Shown here: positions 16,114 to 24,098 of the stretch, piece after piece
Layout of the letters: every line of letters begins with the position of its first letter
Numbering within the stretch: position 1 is the first letter of the stretch
Origin: Micromonospora peucetia
Lineage (GTDB): Bacteria > Actinomycetota > Actinomycetes > Mycobacteriales > Micromonosporaceae
Length of the DNA stretch: 64,000 bases
Reading direction: 5' to 3'
Assembly (NCBI RefSeq): GCF_900091625.1
Contig: NZ_FMIC01000002.1
Coordinates: 5,332,001-5,396,000 of the forward strand
Notes under the pieces: model-generated
The model's input: the letters and a program-made list of their open reading frames with translations, nothing else
What the model was told of the DNA's origin: nothing
Databases searched by the model: none
Position numbers and translations under genes: made by a program

Positions 16114-16569
16114 TCAAAGGTCGAGGACGCCGACGGTCTCGCCACCGCTCTGCTCGCCGGTCGGCCGGAAGCCCAGCTTCAGGTAGAACTTCTCCGGTCC
16201 TCCGGCGCGGGGCTCCCAGGTGACGTACGCCTGGGTGCCGCCGCGCGCGCGGATCTCCTCGGACACGGCTTCGACGGCGAAGCGACCGTAGCCGCGGCCC
16301 TGGGCGCCGGCAGCGATGTTCAGCCGCCAGAGGCCGGAGCGCAGGTCGTTGGCGTTGCGGTCGGGACTCCACGGGATGTCGAGGAAAGCCATCAGAAAAC
16401 CGACCAGCCGGACGTCGTCATAGATCAGCCTCGGCCAGGCGTGGTCTGAGAATACGTACGCCTCGGCGAGCGACTTGACCACTGGCGAGACCAGATCCTC
16501 CTGATCGGGGCGCACGGACAGTGCCAGAGCCGCCTCGTAGTTCTTAGGGGTGATCCTCTCCAGCCGCAT
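16114..16569 (-). CDS. GNAT family N-acetyltransferase
   Basis: A 151-residue GNAT of the PaiA/BltD (spermidine acetyltransferase-like) type. The acetyl-CoA loop is AGAQGRGYGRFAVEAV (about 92-107), preceded by the beta-4 strand GLWRLNI and followed by KFYLKLGFRPTGE. It would transfer an acetyl group from acetyl-CoA to an amine; the acceptor is unknown. ATG 16569 has GAGAGGAT close upstream. It lies next to two gene remnants, so this is a patch of turnover. Confidence 0.85.
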   Translation of the reverse strand: MRLERITPKNYEAALALSVRPDQEDLVSPVVKSLAEAYVFSDHAWPRLIYDDVRLVGFLMAFLDIPWSPDRNANDLRSGLWRLNIAAGAQGRGYGRFAVEAVSEEIRARGGTQAYVTWEPRAGGPEKFYLKLGFRPTGEQSGGETVGVLDL

Positions 16570-16598
16570 GCTGCGGACGATAGCGGGCGGGTCTCAGA

Positions 16599-16709
16599 TC
16601 CAGCGACCGGATTCCGCGCGAAGTCATCGTCGAGCTGACGTACGTGCCATGGGCCCGGAGTTGCGGCGTTGGCAAGCTCCTCGATCTCGGCGAGATCCTC
16701 GTCGGTCAT
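16599..16709 (-). pseudogene. 5' remnant of a small conserved actinobacterial gene
   Basis: From ATG 16709 the minus strand reads MTDEDLAEIEELANAATPGP then WHVRQLDDDFARN, which I recognise as the beginning of a small actinobacterial protein family of unknown function. After about 33 residues the similarity ends and the frame runs into the GNAT gene out of frame. The rest of the family's usual length (around 100 residues or more) is absent. No function can be given. Confidence 0.5.
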
Positions 16710-16836
16710 CGGTTCGAGGTTGTCCAACAGGCGGCGAACCCCTCGCGTTCGATCGGGCGTCTGTTGGCCGGGCGGGGCCGCAGGAACCGGCGAACCCACC
16801 TGCGCCCCGCCCGAATAGGCAACTGCCGTTGCGATA

Positions 16837-16890
16837 GTAAGGAAGGGTCCCCTGCTATATGGAATCCGATAGCAGGGGACCCTTCCTTAC
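16837..16890. repeat. Perfect 22-bp inverted repeat, probable terminator
   Basis: Two perfect 22-base arms (16837-16858 and 16869-16890) flank a 10-base loop; the stem contains AAGGAAGGGTCCCCTGC. It lies 33 bases after the stop of the amidase gene (16923, minus) and so can end that transcript. From memory, similar AAGGAAGGG-containing hairpins are frequent in Micromonospora genomes, so it may be a dispersed palindromic element used as a terminator. Confidence 0.75.
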
Positions 16891-16922
16891 CCACAGCGTT
16901 GCTGCCTTTCCGCGTTGCCGTG

Positions 16923-18473
16923 TCAGACGCGGGTGATGCGGATCGCGTCGGCGATCACGTAGCCGGTGTTACCGGACCACCGGCTGACACCCACCTTGTT
17001 GGCGTCCCCGGCGGCCAGGGTGAAGTTGCCCAGCGAGCGCCATCCGCCACCGTTGGCTGTCTGGTTCATGTGGACCGTCTGGTTGCCGCTGCTGGTCGCC
17101 ACGATGTACGGCGTGGTGGTGTTGTAGCCGGCGACGGCCGGGTACCAGACCTCCACCCGGTAGGTGGCGGTGGCCGGGATGTTCACCTTGTACCAGGCGG
17201 TGTCGCTGGCCGCGACCGGGTTGGCGTACCGGTAGTCGGCGCCGTAGCGCTGCGCCGAGTACGTCGAGGTGGCCCAATTGGCGCTCGCGATGAACCGCCC
17301 GGCGGTGGTGTTGTCCACGATGGTCGACCAGGAGGTCGGCGGAGGCGTGGTGGTGCCCGTGACGAGCTGCATGTAGTAGGTCCAGTTCCAGTTCGGACCC
17401 GGATCGGTGTGCGTGGCTCCCGGCACCTGGTTGTGGCCGATGATGTTGTTGCGGGTCTTCGGGATGCCGTACTTGTCGCACAGGAATCGCGTCAGCGCGG
17501 CCGACGACCGGTACATCGCGTCGGTGTACCAGGAGGCGTTGTTGACGTAGCCCTCGTGCTCCAGACCGATCGACTGGGTGTTGTAGGTCCAGTTGCCGGC
17601 GTGCCAGGCGACGTCCTTGTCCCGCACCATCTGAGTCACCGCGCCGTCGGAGGAACGGAGCAGGTAGTGCGCGCTGGTGCCGGCGGCTGCGTTCTGGAAC
17701 CAGCTGATCGAGCCGGAGTAGCTGCCCTGCATGGTGTGGATGATGATGTAGTTGATCGGGTACGCCGACTCGCGGCTGGAGACCGTGTAGTTGGACGAGT
17801 TCGCCGGCACCCAGGCCGCCGGGCCGTAGTCGGTGCTCTGGATGCCGATGTCGGCGGTGCCCAGCGGCGCCACGGCGGCGTAGTCGCCCCGCTGGGGCGC
17901 GACCGGACGGCCGTCCACGGCGACCTGGCCGGTGGCGGTGGTCGCGTTGAACCCGCTGGCGAGCAGGTCGTACACGGCGTCGGCGTACAGCCGGGCGGTG
18001 GCCTTGTCCGACGAGCCGCCGTAGCGGGCGATCAGGCCGTACCACTGGTTGACGTCGTCGCGCTGCGCCGCGGTGAGCCCGGCCTGATCGGCGTACGAGC
18101 GGAGCACCGCCGCCGCGCCGGCGACGTTCGCCGCGTCCCGGGTGCGTAGTTCGGTGCGGTCCAGTCGAGCCCGGCGCACCGCCTCGTCGAGGGTCCGCAC
18201 CTTCGGGTTGCTGGTCAGGTGCATCACGCCGTACCCGCCGGAGGCGCTGGGCTCGCCGTTGTGGTTGTCCAGCCGGGTCTCCGCGTACCCGAGCGCGGCG
18301 AGCAGGTCGCGCGGCACGTCGGATCGGGCCGCCGCCTGGTCGAAGGCGGCGGCGAGCGTCCCCGCGCCCTGCTGCGGCGCGGCCTGGGCTGGCTGGCCGG
18401 TCAGGCCGATCATCAGGACTATTGCGCCACCGAGCAGTTGGCTCACCCGACGCGAGGGTCTCCGAACAGTCAC
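16923..18473 (-). CDS. Secreted N-acetylmuramoyl-L-alanine amidase with golvesin-like C-terminal domain
   Basis: A 516-residue exported cell-wall hydrolase. A signal peptide (about 1-32) has hydrophobic core LLGGAIVLMIGLTG and cleavage near AQAAP. Residues 35-190 resemble a lysozyme-like/transglycosylase helper domain (AALGYAETRLDNHNG). An Amidase_2/PGRP domain follows (about 238-362) with zinc residues in INYIIIHT (H246) and ATHTDPGP (H355, D357). The last 130 residues form a golvesin/Xly-type carbohydrate-binding-like domain (VEVWYPAVAGYN, GYVIADAIRITRV). GTG 18473 is preferred over GTG 18479 because GAGGA then lies six bases upstream. It should cut between muramic acid and the stem peptide. 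Confidence 0.88.
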   Translation of the reverse strand: MTVRRPSRRVSQLLGGAIVLMIGLTGQPAQAAPQQGAGTLAAAFDQAAARSDVPRDLLAALGYAETRLDNHNGEPSASGGYGVMHLTSNPKVRTLDEAVRRARLDRTELRTRDAANVAGAAAVLRSYADQAGLTAAQRDDVNQWYGLIARYGGSSDKATARLYADAVYDLLASGFNATTATGQVAVDGRPVAPQRGDYAAVAPLGTADIGIQSTDYGPAAWVPANSSNYTVSSRESAYPINYIIIHTMQGSYSGSISWFQNAAAGTSAHYLLRSSDGAVTQMVRDKDVAWHAGNWTYNTQSIGLEHEGYVNNASWYTDAMYRSSAALTRFLCDKYGIPKTRNNIIGHNQVPGATHTDPGPNWNWTYYMQLVTGTTTPPPTSWSTIVDNTTAGRFIASANWATSTYSAQRYGADYRYANPVAASDTAWYKVNIPATATYRVEVWYPAVAGYNTTTPYIVATSSGNQTVHMNQTANGGGWRSLGNFTLAAGDANKVGVSRWSGNTGYVIADAIRITRV

Positions 18474-18640
18474 TGTCACTCCTCGTCGACTTGCAAGGGC
18501 GACTGTGATCATGTCGCCCGGGTCGCCGCACCATATAGCGCGACAGCTGTCTATGTCGAGACCTTGCATCGGGATTGATGGTGTTGAAGAATTCCTTCAC
18601 ATGCGCCCGACCCGCCCCACCGTTCAGCCGAGGATCGGCG

Positions 18641-19117
18641 CTACCCGCCGCACCCCACACGCCTGCTCCGGCGCATCCGCAGCGTGGCGACTGCGGCAAC
18701 TGTCAGCATGACCGCCAGGACTGGCCCACCTGCCATGATCATCAGGCCCGCTCCGATGTTGGCGCCGATTCCCCCGGCGGTCAGCACCCGCCAGGCGAAG
18801 CCGACGAGGACGCCGGCCGCGACAAGTGGCAGCAGCACCCGCCACCATCGGGGATCGAGGCGGTGGCGTGACATGGCCCAGACCAGCCCGGCAACCGCAG
18901 CGATGGCGCCGACGCACGCCAGGGCGCCGAAGATGCGATCCCCCGCTGGACCAAGGCTCACCGGCCGGATCGCGTAGTCCAAATCGGCGCCCTCGGCGGC
19001 GAGTTGCCGGGCCTCGTCGTTGGTCAGGTCGCCGATGAGCCACCAGGACGCTACCGGTGTGCAGAGAACCAGGACGAGCGCTGTGATCGGAAACGTCATT
19101 CGGCGCTGCTTCGTCAT
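18641..19117 (-). CDS. Small four-helix membrane protein, unknown function
   Basis: A 158-residue integral membrane protein with about four transmembrane segments: ITALVLVLCTPVASWWLIG, FGALACVGAIAAVAGLVWAM, WRVLLPLVAAGVLVGFAWRV and IMAGGPVLAVMLTVAAVATL. The loop between helices 1 and 2 is acidic and probably extracytoplasmic; the C-terminus is basic (RMRRSRRVG). ATG 19117 has GGAGAAGG about nine bases upstream. I do not recognise the family. It is transcribed alone. Confidence 0.65.
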   Translation of the reverse strand: MTKQRRMTFPITALVLVLCTPVASWWLIGDLTNDEARQLAAEGADLDYAIRPVSLGPAGDRIFGALACVGAIAAVAGLVWAMSRHRLDPRWWRVLLPLVAAGVLVGFAWRVLTAGGIGANIGAGLMIMAGGPVLAVMLTVAAVATLRMRRSRRVGCGG

Positions 19118-19233
19118 GTCTGTTGCCTTCTCCCCGTGAGCTTGCCCAAGCTGCTCGGGTAAGTATGTGGGCGGCATTCAGGTTGGGCTTGGGCACACCC
19201 ACTCAGCACTGGTCTGCACAAGTGACCCCGCGG

Positions 19234-19654
19234 CTATCGCTCGGCCTGGTGCCGCTGGTAGTGGCGGGCCACCCGGGCGCGGTTGCCGCAGGACGGCTTG
19301 CACCACTGCTGGCGCGAGTGCTCCCTGACGAAGTACCGCACGCAGCGCGGCGCCGAGCCGTACCCGCGGCTCCGCCGGGCCGGCGTGCCGGGTGAGCGTC
19401 GGTGCCGCGCCGTCCGGCCAGTCCAGGCGGGGGTTGGTGGGCAGCCGCGCGGCGGCGTCGTTGAGGTGGCGTACCGCGTCCGCCGGGGCGAGCAGCGACG
19501 AATGATCGGCCCGGCTGGGCGAGGCCGGCGCGACTGCCCGGGCGAGGAGTGTGCGTACCGCGCGGCGCAGCGGTTCGGCCTGCTCGTGGTGTCCGTCGCT
19601 CGGCCACGGCCATCCCGCCCACAGCCGGAGGACCTCAGGCGGCGGACGAGACAT
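19234..19654 (-). pseudogene. CGNR zinc-finger (ABATE-domain) regulator, frameshifted
   Basis: The upstream part, from about ATG 19654, reads EPLRRAVRTLLARAVAPASP and LNDAAARLPTNPRLDWPDG, typical of the ABATE domain. The expected zinc-finger end (RYFVREHSRQQWCKPSCGNR then ARVARHYQRHQAER, stop at 19234) is present but in a different frame. The switch falls near 19360, where about 25-30 residues between PAEPRVRLGAA and SAPRCVRYFV are also missing. A deletion has therefore broken the gene. Intact homologues are putative stress-linked transcription regulators. A sequencing error alone would not explain the missing residues. Confidence 0.65.
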
Positions 19655-19775
19655 CGACAGGGATTGACAGATCACTTCGTGCGCACTGAGGATGGCCTCA
19701 CCGGACACCACCACCTCTCTTCCACCAGGTCGTGACGCCGCAGACATGGCGCGCGACCGACAGAAGGGTCGACAG

Positions 19776-22208
19776 ATGCGTGATTCCTCAGGTCCCCGGT
19801 GGCGACGCCGCCTTCCCGTCCCCGCCGCGCTGGCCGCCGCCACGGTCGTGGTGTTGCTGGTCAGCCCGGCCTCGGCCGTCATTCCCGCCGCCGAGCCCTC
19901 CGTCGAACTCGTCCGGGTCGCCGACGAGGAGGCGAACGTCGTCGAGGTGCTGCTCGCCGGCACTGCCCAACTGGATGCCCTCGTCGCCACCGGCGTCGAC
20001 CTCGACCACCACGTCACCCGCACCGAGGACGGCGTCGTCGCGCACGCGGTCGTCACCGCCACCGAGGCCACGGCGCTGACCAGGGCGGGCTTCACCCTCG
20101 GCAAGGTGTTGCACCGTCCGGCCGACGCCAGGGCCCGGGTGGCGGAACGCGAGGCGACCATCGCCGGGCACGTCGCGCAGAACCGGGAGTTCGCCGCCGC
20201 CACGTTCGGCCCGGCCGCGTCGGCCGCCTCCGATGTCAAGATCATCAGAGCGGACTGGTACACCTCCGGGACGGACCAGATCCTCTCCGTCGAGGCGAAG
20301 TGGGCGCAGGGCCAGACAGCCGCCGACACCCTCACCGTCGAGCGGGACAGCGGCCCGGGCACCGCCATCGGCTCCGGCGGGACGCAGACCATCTCCCGCT
20401 TCGTCGACGCCGGCGTCTACCTCTACCACCGGGGCGCCGCGAATGTGACCAGCCGGCCCGACCGGATCCGGATCACCAGCCCGACCGGTGATGTCGCCGT
20501 CGCGAAGGTCCGGGAGTGGCTGCCCACCCCCGGCAGCGGCCCCGAGGGCCCGGGCTACCAGAAGGACTTCGTCACCAGTTACCTGACCCCCACCGAGCTG
20601 TACGCGCGGATCCACCAGCTCGCGGCCCAGTTCCCGAGGCTGGCCCAGGTCGTGGAGCTGCCGCACAAGACCAACGGCTACCGGCGGCACGCCCAGGCGG
20701 TGCTCGGCGCCGCCACCGACAGCCGCGTCGCGGTGGACTCCCTGGCCTGGGGCCATGAGGGTGGCAACGACATTTCCGTGGAACTCGCCGACCCGGGCAC
20801 GGCGAACGCGCCGCTGTCGGTGGCTGTCACCGGCCGGGCCGTCCGGGTCACCCTCGGCACCGACGCCGCCGGCACGGTCACCAGCACGGCCGCCCAGGTC
20901 GTCGCGGCACTCAACGCCGACGCCGGGACGCTGCTACGGGCGTACGCCTATCGGGGCAGCCCGGGCACCGGCGTGGTCGCGCCGGCCGCGCGGACCCCGC
21001 TCACCGACGGGTTGAGCGCCCCGGCGAGCGTCTCGCGCGACCCGCACCCGGTGTACGCCATCCGGATCGGCAAACACCGGGACGGCTCGAAGCTCGGTGT
21101 GCTCGCCTACGCCCAGGAACACGCCCGCGAGTGGGTCCCGCCGTTGGTGACCGTCGAGACCGCCGAGCGGCTGCTGCGCAACTACGCCCACGACCGGCGG
21201 ACCCGGGAACTGCTGGACAACCTCGACATCTGGATCGCCCCGTCGGTCAACCCCGACGGCGGTCACTACTCCTTCTACGACTTCAACTCCCAGCGCAAGA
21301 ACATGACCAACCACTGCCCGACGACCGGGGCGGCCGACTTCCTGGCCCGCAACTCCTGGGGCGTGGACAACAACCGCAACTACACGGAGTACAGCCTCTT
21401 CGACGGCTACTCGGGGGCGTCGTCGAGCTGCACCAGCGGCACGTACGCCGGCCCGAGCGAGCTGTCCGAGCCGGAGAACCGTAACCTGGACTGGCTGGCC
21501 TCCCGCCCGAACATCAAGTTCTCGATGAACCTGCACTCCTCGGGCAACTACTTCATGTGGTCGCCGGGGGCGTACGCGCTGCCCGGCCGGGTCTCCGCGC
21601 CCCGACCGACGCTCGCCGAGGAGTCGGCCTTCTGGGGTGCCTCGTCGCGGATCCTGGCCGCCATCAAACGGCACCGCAACATGGCGGTCACCCCGGCCCG
21701 CACCGGCCCCATCTCCGACGTGCTCTACTCGGCGGCCGGCAACTCCGGCGACATGCTCTGGTACAAGTACGGCATCTACGCCTGGAACTTCGAGGTCGGC
21801 ACCTCCTTCCAACCGGAGTGGGACGAGGCGCACGAGGAGGCGATGGAGTTCGCCAACGGCCTCGTCGAGATGCTGCGGGTGGCGCGGGACTTCGCCAAGG
21901 ACAAGACCCGGCCGCGCAGCACGCTGACAGTCGCGCCGAGCGCGACACCCGGCATGGTGGACGTGACCTTCTCCACCAGCGAACCGGCGGCCGTCTTCTA
22001 CACCGTCGACCGGGCCGCCCCGACGTACGCGTCCACCCTCTACGGCTCGGCGGGCATCCGGGAGGGCGGAGAGACGCTGACCGTCCCGGCGGGCACGAGG
22101 GTCCACTGGTTCTCGGTGGACTCGGCGGGCAACGTCGAGAACAACTACCGCCCCGACGGCAACGGCCGCAACTACCGCAAGGGCACGGCCGTCCTGCCGA
22201 GGCACTGA
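19776..22208 (+). CDS. Secreted M14 zinc carboxypeptidase
   Basis: An 810-residue exported metallocarboxypeptidase. Signal peptide about 1-35 (basic RWRRRLP, hydrophobic core ALAAATVVVLLVSPASA). A propeptide-like region reaches about residue 260. The catalytic domain has the zinc motif QEHAREW (His, Glu), substrate-binding NNRNY, the third zinc His in MNLHSSGNYF and catalytic Glu in NFEVGTSFQPEW. The C-terminal 75 residues (VDVTFSTSEPAAVFYTVD) resemble a chitobiase/beta-hexosaminidase C-terminal domain. I chose ATG 19776, after AGAAGGG; an ATG at 19692 would add 28 residues lying before the signal peptide. It would release C-terminal residues from extracellular peptides. Confidence 0.9.
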   Translation: MRDSSGPRWRRRLPVPAALAAATVVVLLVSPASAVIPAAEPSVELVRVADEEANVVEVLLAGTAQLDALVATGVDLDHHVTRTEDGVVAHAVVTATEATALTRAGFTLGKVLHRPADARARVAEREATIAGHVAQNREFAAATFGPAASAASDVKIIRADWYTSGTDQILSVEAKWAQGQTAADTLTVERDSGPGTAIGSGGTQTISRFVDAGVYLYHRGAANVTSRPDRIRITSPTGDVAVAKVREWLPTPGSGPEGPGYQKDFVTSYLTPTELYARIHQLAAQFPRLAQVVELPHKTNGYRRHAQAVLGAATDSRVAVDSLAWGHEGGNDISVELADPGTANAPLSVAVTGRAVRVTLGTDAAGTVTSTAAQVVAALNADAGTLLRAYAYRGSPGTGVVAPAARTPLTDGLSAPASVSRDPHPVYAIRIGKHRDGSKLGVLAYAQEHAREWVPPLVTVETAERLLRNYAHDRRTRELLDNLDIWIAPSVNPDGGHYSFYDFNSQRKNMTNHCPTTGAADFLARNSWGVDNNRNYTEYSLFDGYSGASSSCTSGTYAGPSELSEPENRNLDWLASRPNIKFSMNLHSSGNYFMWSPGAYALPGRVSAPRPTLAEESAFWGASSRILAAIKRHRNMAVTPARTGPISDVLYSAAGNSGDMLWYKYGIYAWNFEVGTSFQPEWDEAHEEAMEFANGLVEMLRVARDFAKDKTRPRSTLTVAPSATPGMVDVTFSTSEPAAVFYTVDRAAPTYASTLYGSAGIREGGETLTVPAGTRVHWFSVDSAGNVENNYRPDGNGRNYRKGTAVLPRH

Positions 22209-22225
22209 CCGCGCGTCGGGTCGAC

Positions 22226-22256
22226 GGGTGGTGCCCCCGGACCGGGGGCACCACCC
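22226..22256 (+). terminator. Rho-independent-type hairpin after the carboxypeptidase
   Basis: A perfect 13-bp stem, GGGTGGTGCCCCC, with loop GGACC and its complement, begins 17 bases after the carboxypeptidase stop. There is no T-run, as is usual for GC-rich actinobacterial terminators. Confidence 0.75.
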
Positions 22257-22267
22257 GCCCTACGGGC

Positions 22268-22372
22268 TCAGCCCGGCAGCAGCGGCATCTCCAGGCCGGG
22301 ATCCCGGCCGAGCAGCACCGCCCGGGTGAGCGCCGCCGACCCGAACGTGGACGAGACGTTCGTCGGTGGTGT
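22268..22372 (-). pseudogene. Unidentified 3' gene remnant
   Basis: A minus-strand frame ending in TGA at 22268 reads TFGSAALTRAVLLGRDPGLE then MPLLPG, with codon bias like a real gene end, but no start or upstream domain is present before Imm1 (22414). I cannot name the family. It may be the tail of a gene lost at this junction. Confidence 0.3.
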
Positions 22373-22413
22373 CAGCCGAGGGGTTGGCGCGGGCAGCGGA
22401 CGGTGCCGATCAT

Positions 22414-22797
22414 CTATCGGTCTGACACCCAGTGCGTCTCAGCCGGCCACGAGCCCGTCCGGACGATATGTTCCACAGCCATCAATGCCGAGTCGAACGG
22501 CACGGTTTCTCCGTTCGGATACTCATCGTCCTGCCCATTCGCAAGCGCGTATCCATCGCCGAACTCCTCTGGATCCTCAGCCTCGGGGTCGACAGCGTGT
22601 TCGCCGGGATCACCAACGCCTTCAAGAAGCATCACCATCACGCGCTCGGTGTTGGTCACGAACGCCAGCGACCGACCAGAGGAACTGGTCAGCCATGTCT
22701 CGCGTTGGTCGTCATCGACTCGGCGACGAAGGACCGATACCACGTCGCCCGGCGCCAAAACGCCCACCCGGCCCTCTACTGTCCACGTCTCATCCAT
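22414..22797 (-). CDS. Imm1 family immunity protein (orphan)
   Basis: A 127-residue acidic protein with the Imm1 pattern: FVTNTERVMVMLLEGVGDPG, EHAVDP, a YALANGQDDEYPNGETVP segment and a conserved C-terminal Trp (THWVSDR). Imm1 proteins are predicted to neutralise deaminase-type effectors of polymorphic toxin systems. No toxin or deaminase gene lies nearby, so this is an orphan or decoy immunity gene. ATG 22797 is the best family-like start; the frame extends to 22881. GC content is visibly lower than the surroundings, which suggests transfer. Confidence 0.7.
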   Translation of the reverse strand: MDETWTVEGRVGVLAPGDVVSVLRRRVDDDQRETWLTSSSGRSLAFVTNTERVMVMLLEGVGDPGEHAVDPEAEDPEEFGDGYALANGQDDEYPNGETVPFDSALMAVEHIVRTGSWPAETHWVSDR

Positions 22798-22960
22798 AAG
22801 CACCCCAGGTCCTGCATCATTCTGGCTGAGGCTGGCACACCCAGCGCATCGAAATCCTAGAAGCGCCGCTAGTGCAACCAATCAGATACCTGGAACACAT
22901 GTTCGTGCGGAGCCCGGTGAGGACGGCACTGACCTGACCGAACGCGGCCCGACGAGTGGC

Positions 22961-23485
22961 CTACAGCTCGTCGAACGGGCGGGCGTAGCTGAACTCGCCC
23001 CGGATCGACGGCCGCCAGGCGCCCAGCGGGCGCGCCATGAAGTACTGCGACCCCCACGGCTGCGGCGGGGTGACGCCGAGGTCGACCGCCGGGCGGAACC
23101 CGAAGCGCGGGTAGTAGTCGGGATGCCCGAGCAGCACCACCAGGGCCTCGTCGCGGGCGTCGGCCGCGCCGAGCACCGCGTGCATCAACGCGGAGCCGAC
23201 TCCCCGCCGCTGCCACGCCGGCAGCACGCCGAGCGGCCCCAACCCCAGCGCGACCGGCTCGCCGGCGATCTGCCCCCGGGTGCACACCACGTGCCCGACC
23301 AGCCACCCGTCGTCGTCGGCAACGACGAGGGAGAGGGCCGGCAGCCAGCCGACGTCCGCCCGCAGCGCGTCCACCAACCCCGCCTCGACGGGTACGGCGT
23401 CCGGCTTCTCGGGGTCGGCGAAGGCGGCGAGGTGCACCGCCCGGATGGCGTCGACGTCGGCGGGGGTCTCGCGTCTGATCAGCAC
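22961..23485 (-). CDS. GNAT family N-acetyltransferase (YhbS-like)
   Basis: A 174-residue acetyltransferase. It begins [20 protein letters not shown] (first codon GTG 23485); the longer frame to 23542 has no support. The acetyl-CoA loop is [18 protein letters not shown], preceded by LGLGPLGV, and the C-terminal part has [17 protein letters not shown], all typical of YhbS-type predicted N-acetyltransferases. The substrate is unknown. It is followed by the Imm1 gene on the same strand. Confidence 0.88.
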   Translation of the reverse strand: MLIRRETPADVDAIRAVHLAAFADPEKPDAVPVEAGLVDALRADVGWLPALSLVVADDDGWLVGHVVCTRGQIAGEPVALGLGPLGVLPAWQRRGVGSALMHAVLGAADARDEALVVLLGHPDYYPRFGFRPAVDLGVTPPQPWGSQYFMARPLGAWRPSIRGEFSYARPFDEL

Positions 23486-23542
23486 CGGGCGACGATAGGC
23501 GGGGCAGCCGCCACGGCGCGCGCCATTATCGGCGCCGCCCAC

Positions 23543-23947
23543 TCACCCCGTCGACCGCCGGCGCCGGGCGCGGGTGGCGACGATCCGGTGCACCGCCACC
23601 AGCGGCAGCACCCCGACGGGGTACCAGGCGAGATCGACCGGATCGAACTGCACCCCGAGCACGAGTCGCGCCAGCAGGCTGCGCGCCGACAGCGCCGCCG
23701 GTATACCGGTCAGCTGCGACATCTCGACGGCCCAGCAGAAGGCGATCGCGATCGCGCCGGCCGCCGGTGGCGACAGGCGCGGCCGGAGGAACAACACCCC
23801 GGCCCAGACCATGGACGCGTACAGCGCGGTGCCGGAGTGCTGTTCGAGGCCGCCGCCGGCCGCCGCGCGGACGACGAGGGCGACGATCAGGAAGAGGGTG
23901 GCCGCGGCGAGCATCATGACCCGGCACCGCCGAGGGGTGATCGACAT
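23543..23947 (-). CDS. DUF2809 membrane protein
   Basis: A 134-residue protein with about four membrane segments (MLAAATLFLIVALVVRAAAG, ALYASMVWAGVLFL, AAGAIAIAFCWAVEMSQL, YPVGVLPLVAVHRIVAT). The motif CWAVEMSQLTG and the late segment DPVDLAWYPVGV are diagnostic of DUF2809 (VanZ-like) proteins. Function is unknown; VanZ-like proteins have been linked to glycopeptide tolerance, but this cannot be inferred here. ATG start 23947; the gene ends 57 bases before the GNAT start. Confidence 0.8.
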   Translation of the reverse strand: MSITPRRCRVMMLAAATLFLIVALVVRAAAGGGLEQHSGTALYASMVWAGVLFLRPRLSPPAAGAIAIAFCWAVEMSQLTGIPAALSARSLLARLVLGVQFDPVDLAWYPVGVLPLVAVHRIVATRARRRRSTG

Positions 23948-23987
23948 TCCGGCGATGCTAGGTGTTTTCCCCGGTGGTGGCGAAGGA

Positions 23988-24080
23988 CTACATCCGTGTC
24001 TGGGCGTACTCGTGCAGCACCTTCAGCCGTAGGTTGCCGGGAATCTCGCGCACCGACCCGTCCAGCAGCGCCGGGCGCCG
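23988..24080 (-). pseudogene. Unidentified 3' gene remnant
   Basis: Between a TAA at 24081-24083 and a TAG at 23988-23990 the minus strand reads LLDGSVREIPGNLRLKVLHE then YAQTRM. The codon bias looks like the true end of a gene, but only 30 codons remain, between the DUF2809 gene and the glutamate synthase-like gene. I do not recognise the family. Confidence 0.25.
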
Positions 24081-24098
24081 TTAGCGCCAGGAAGGAGG

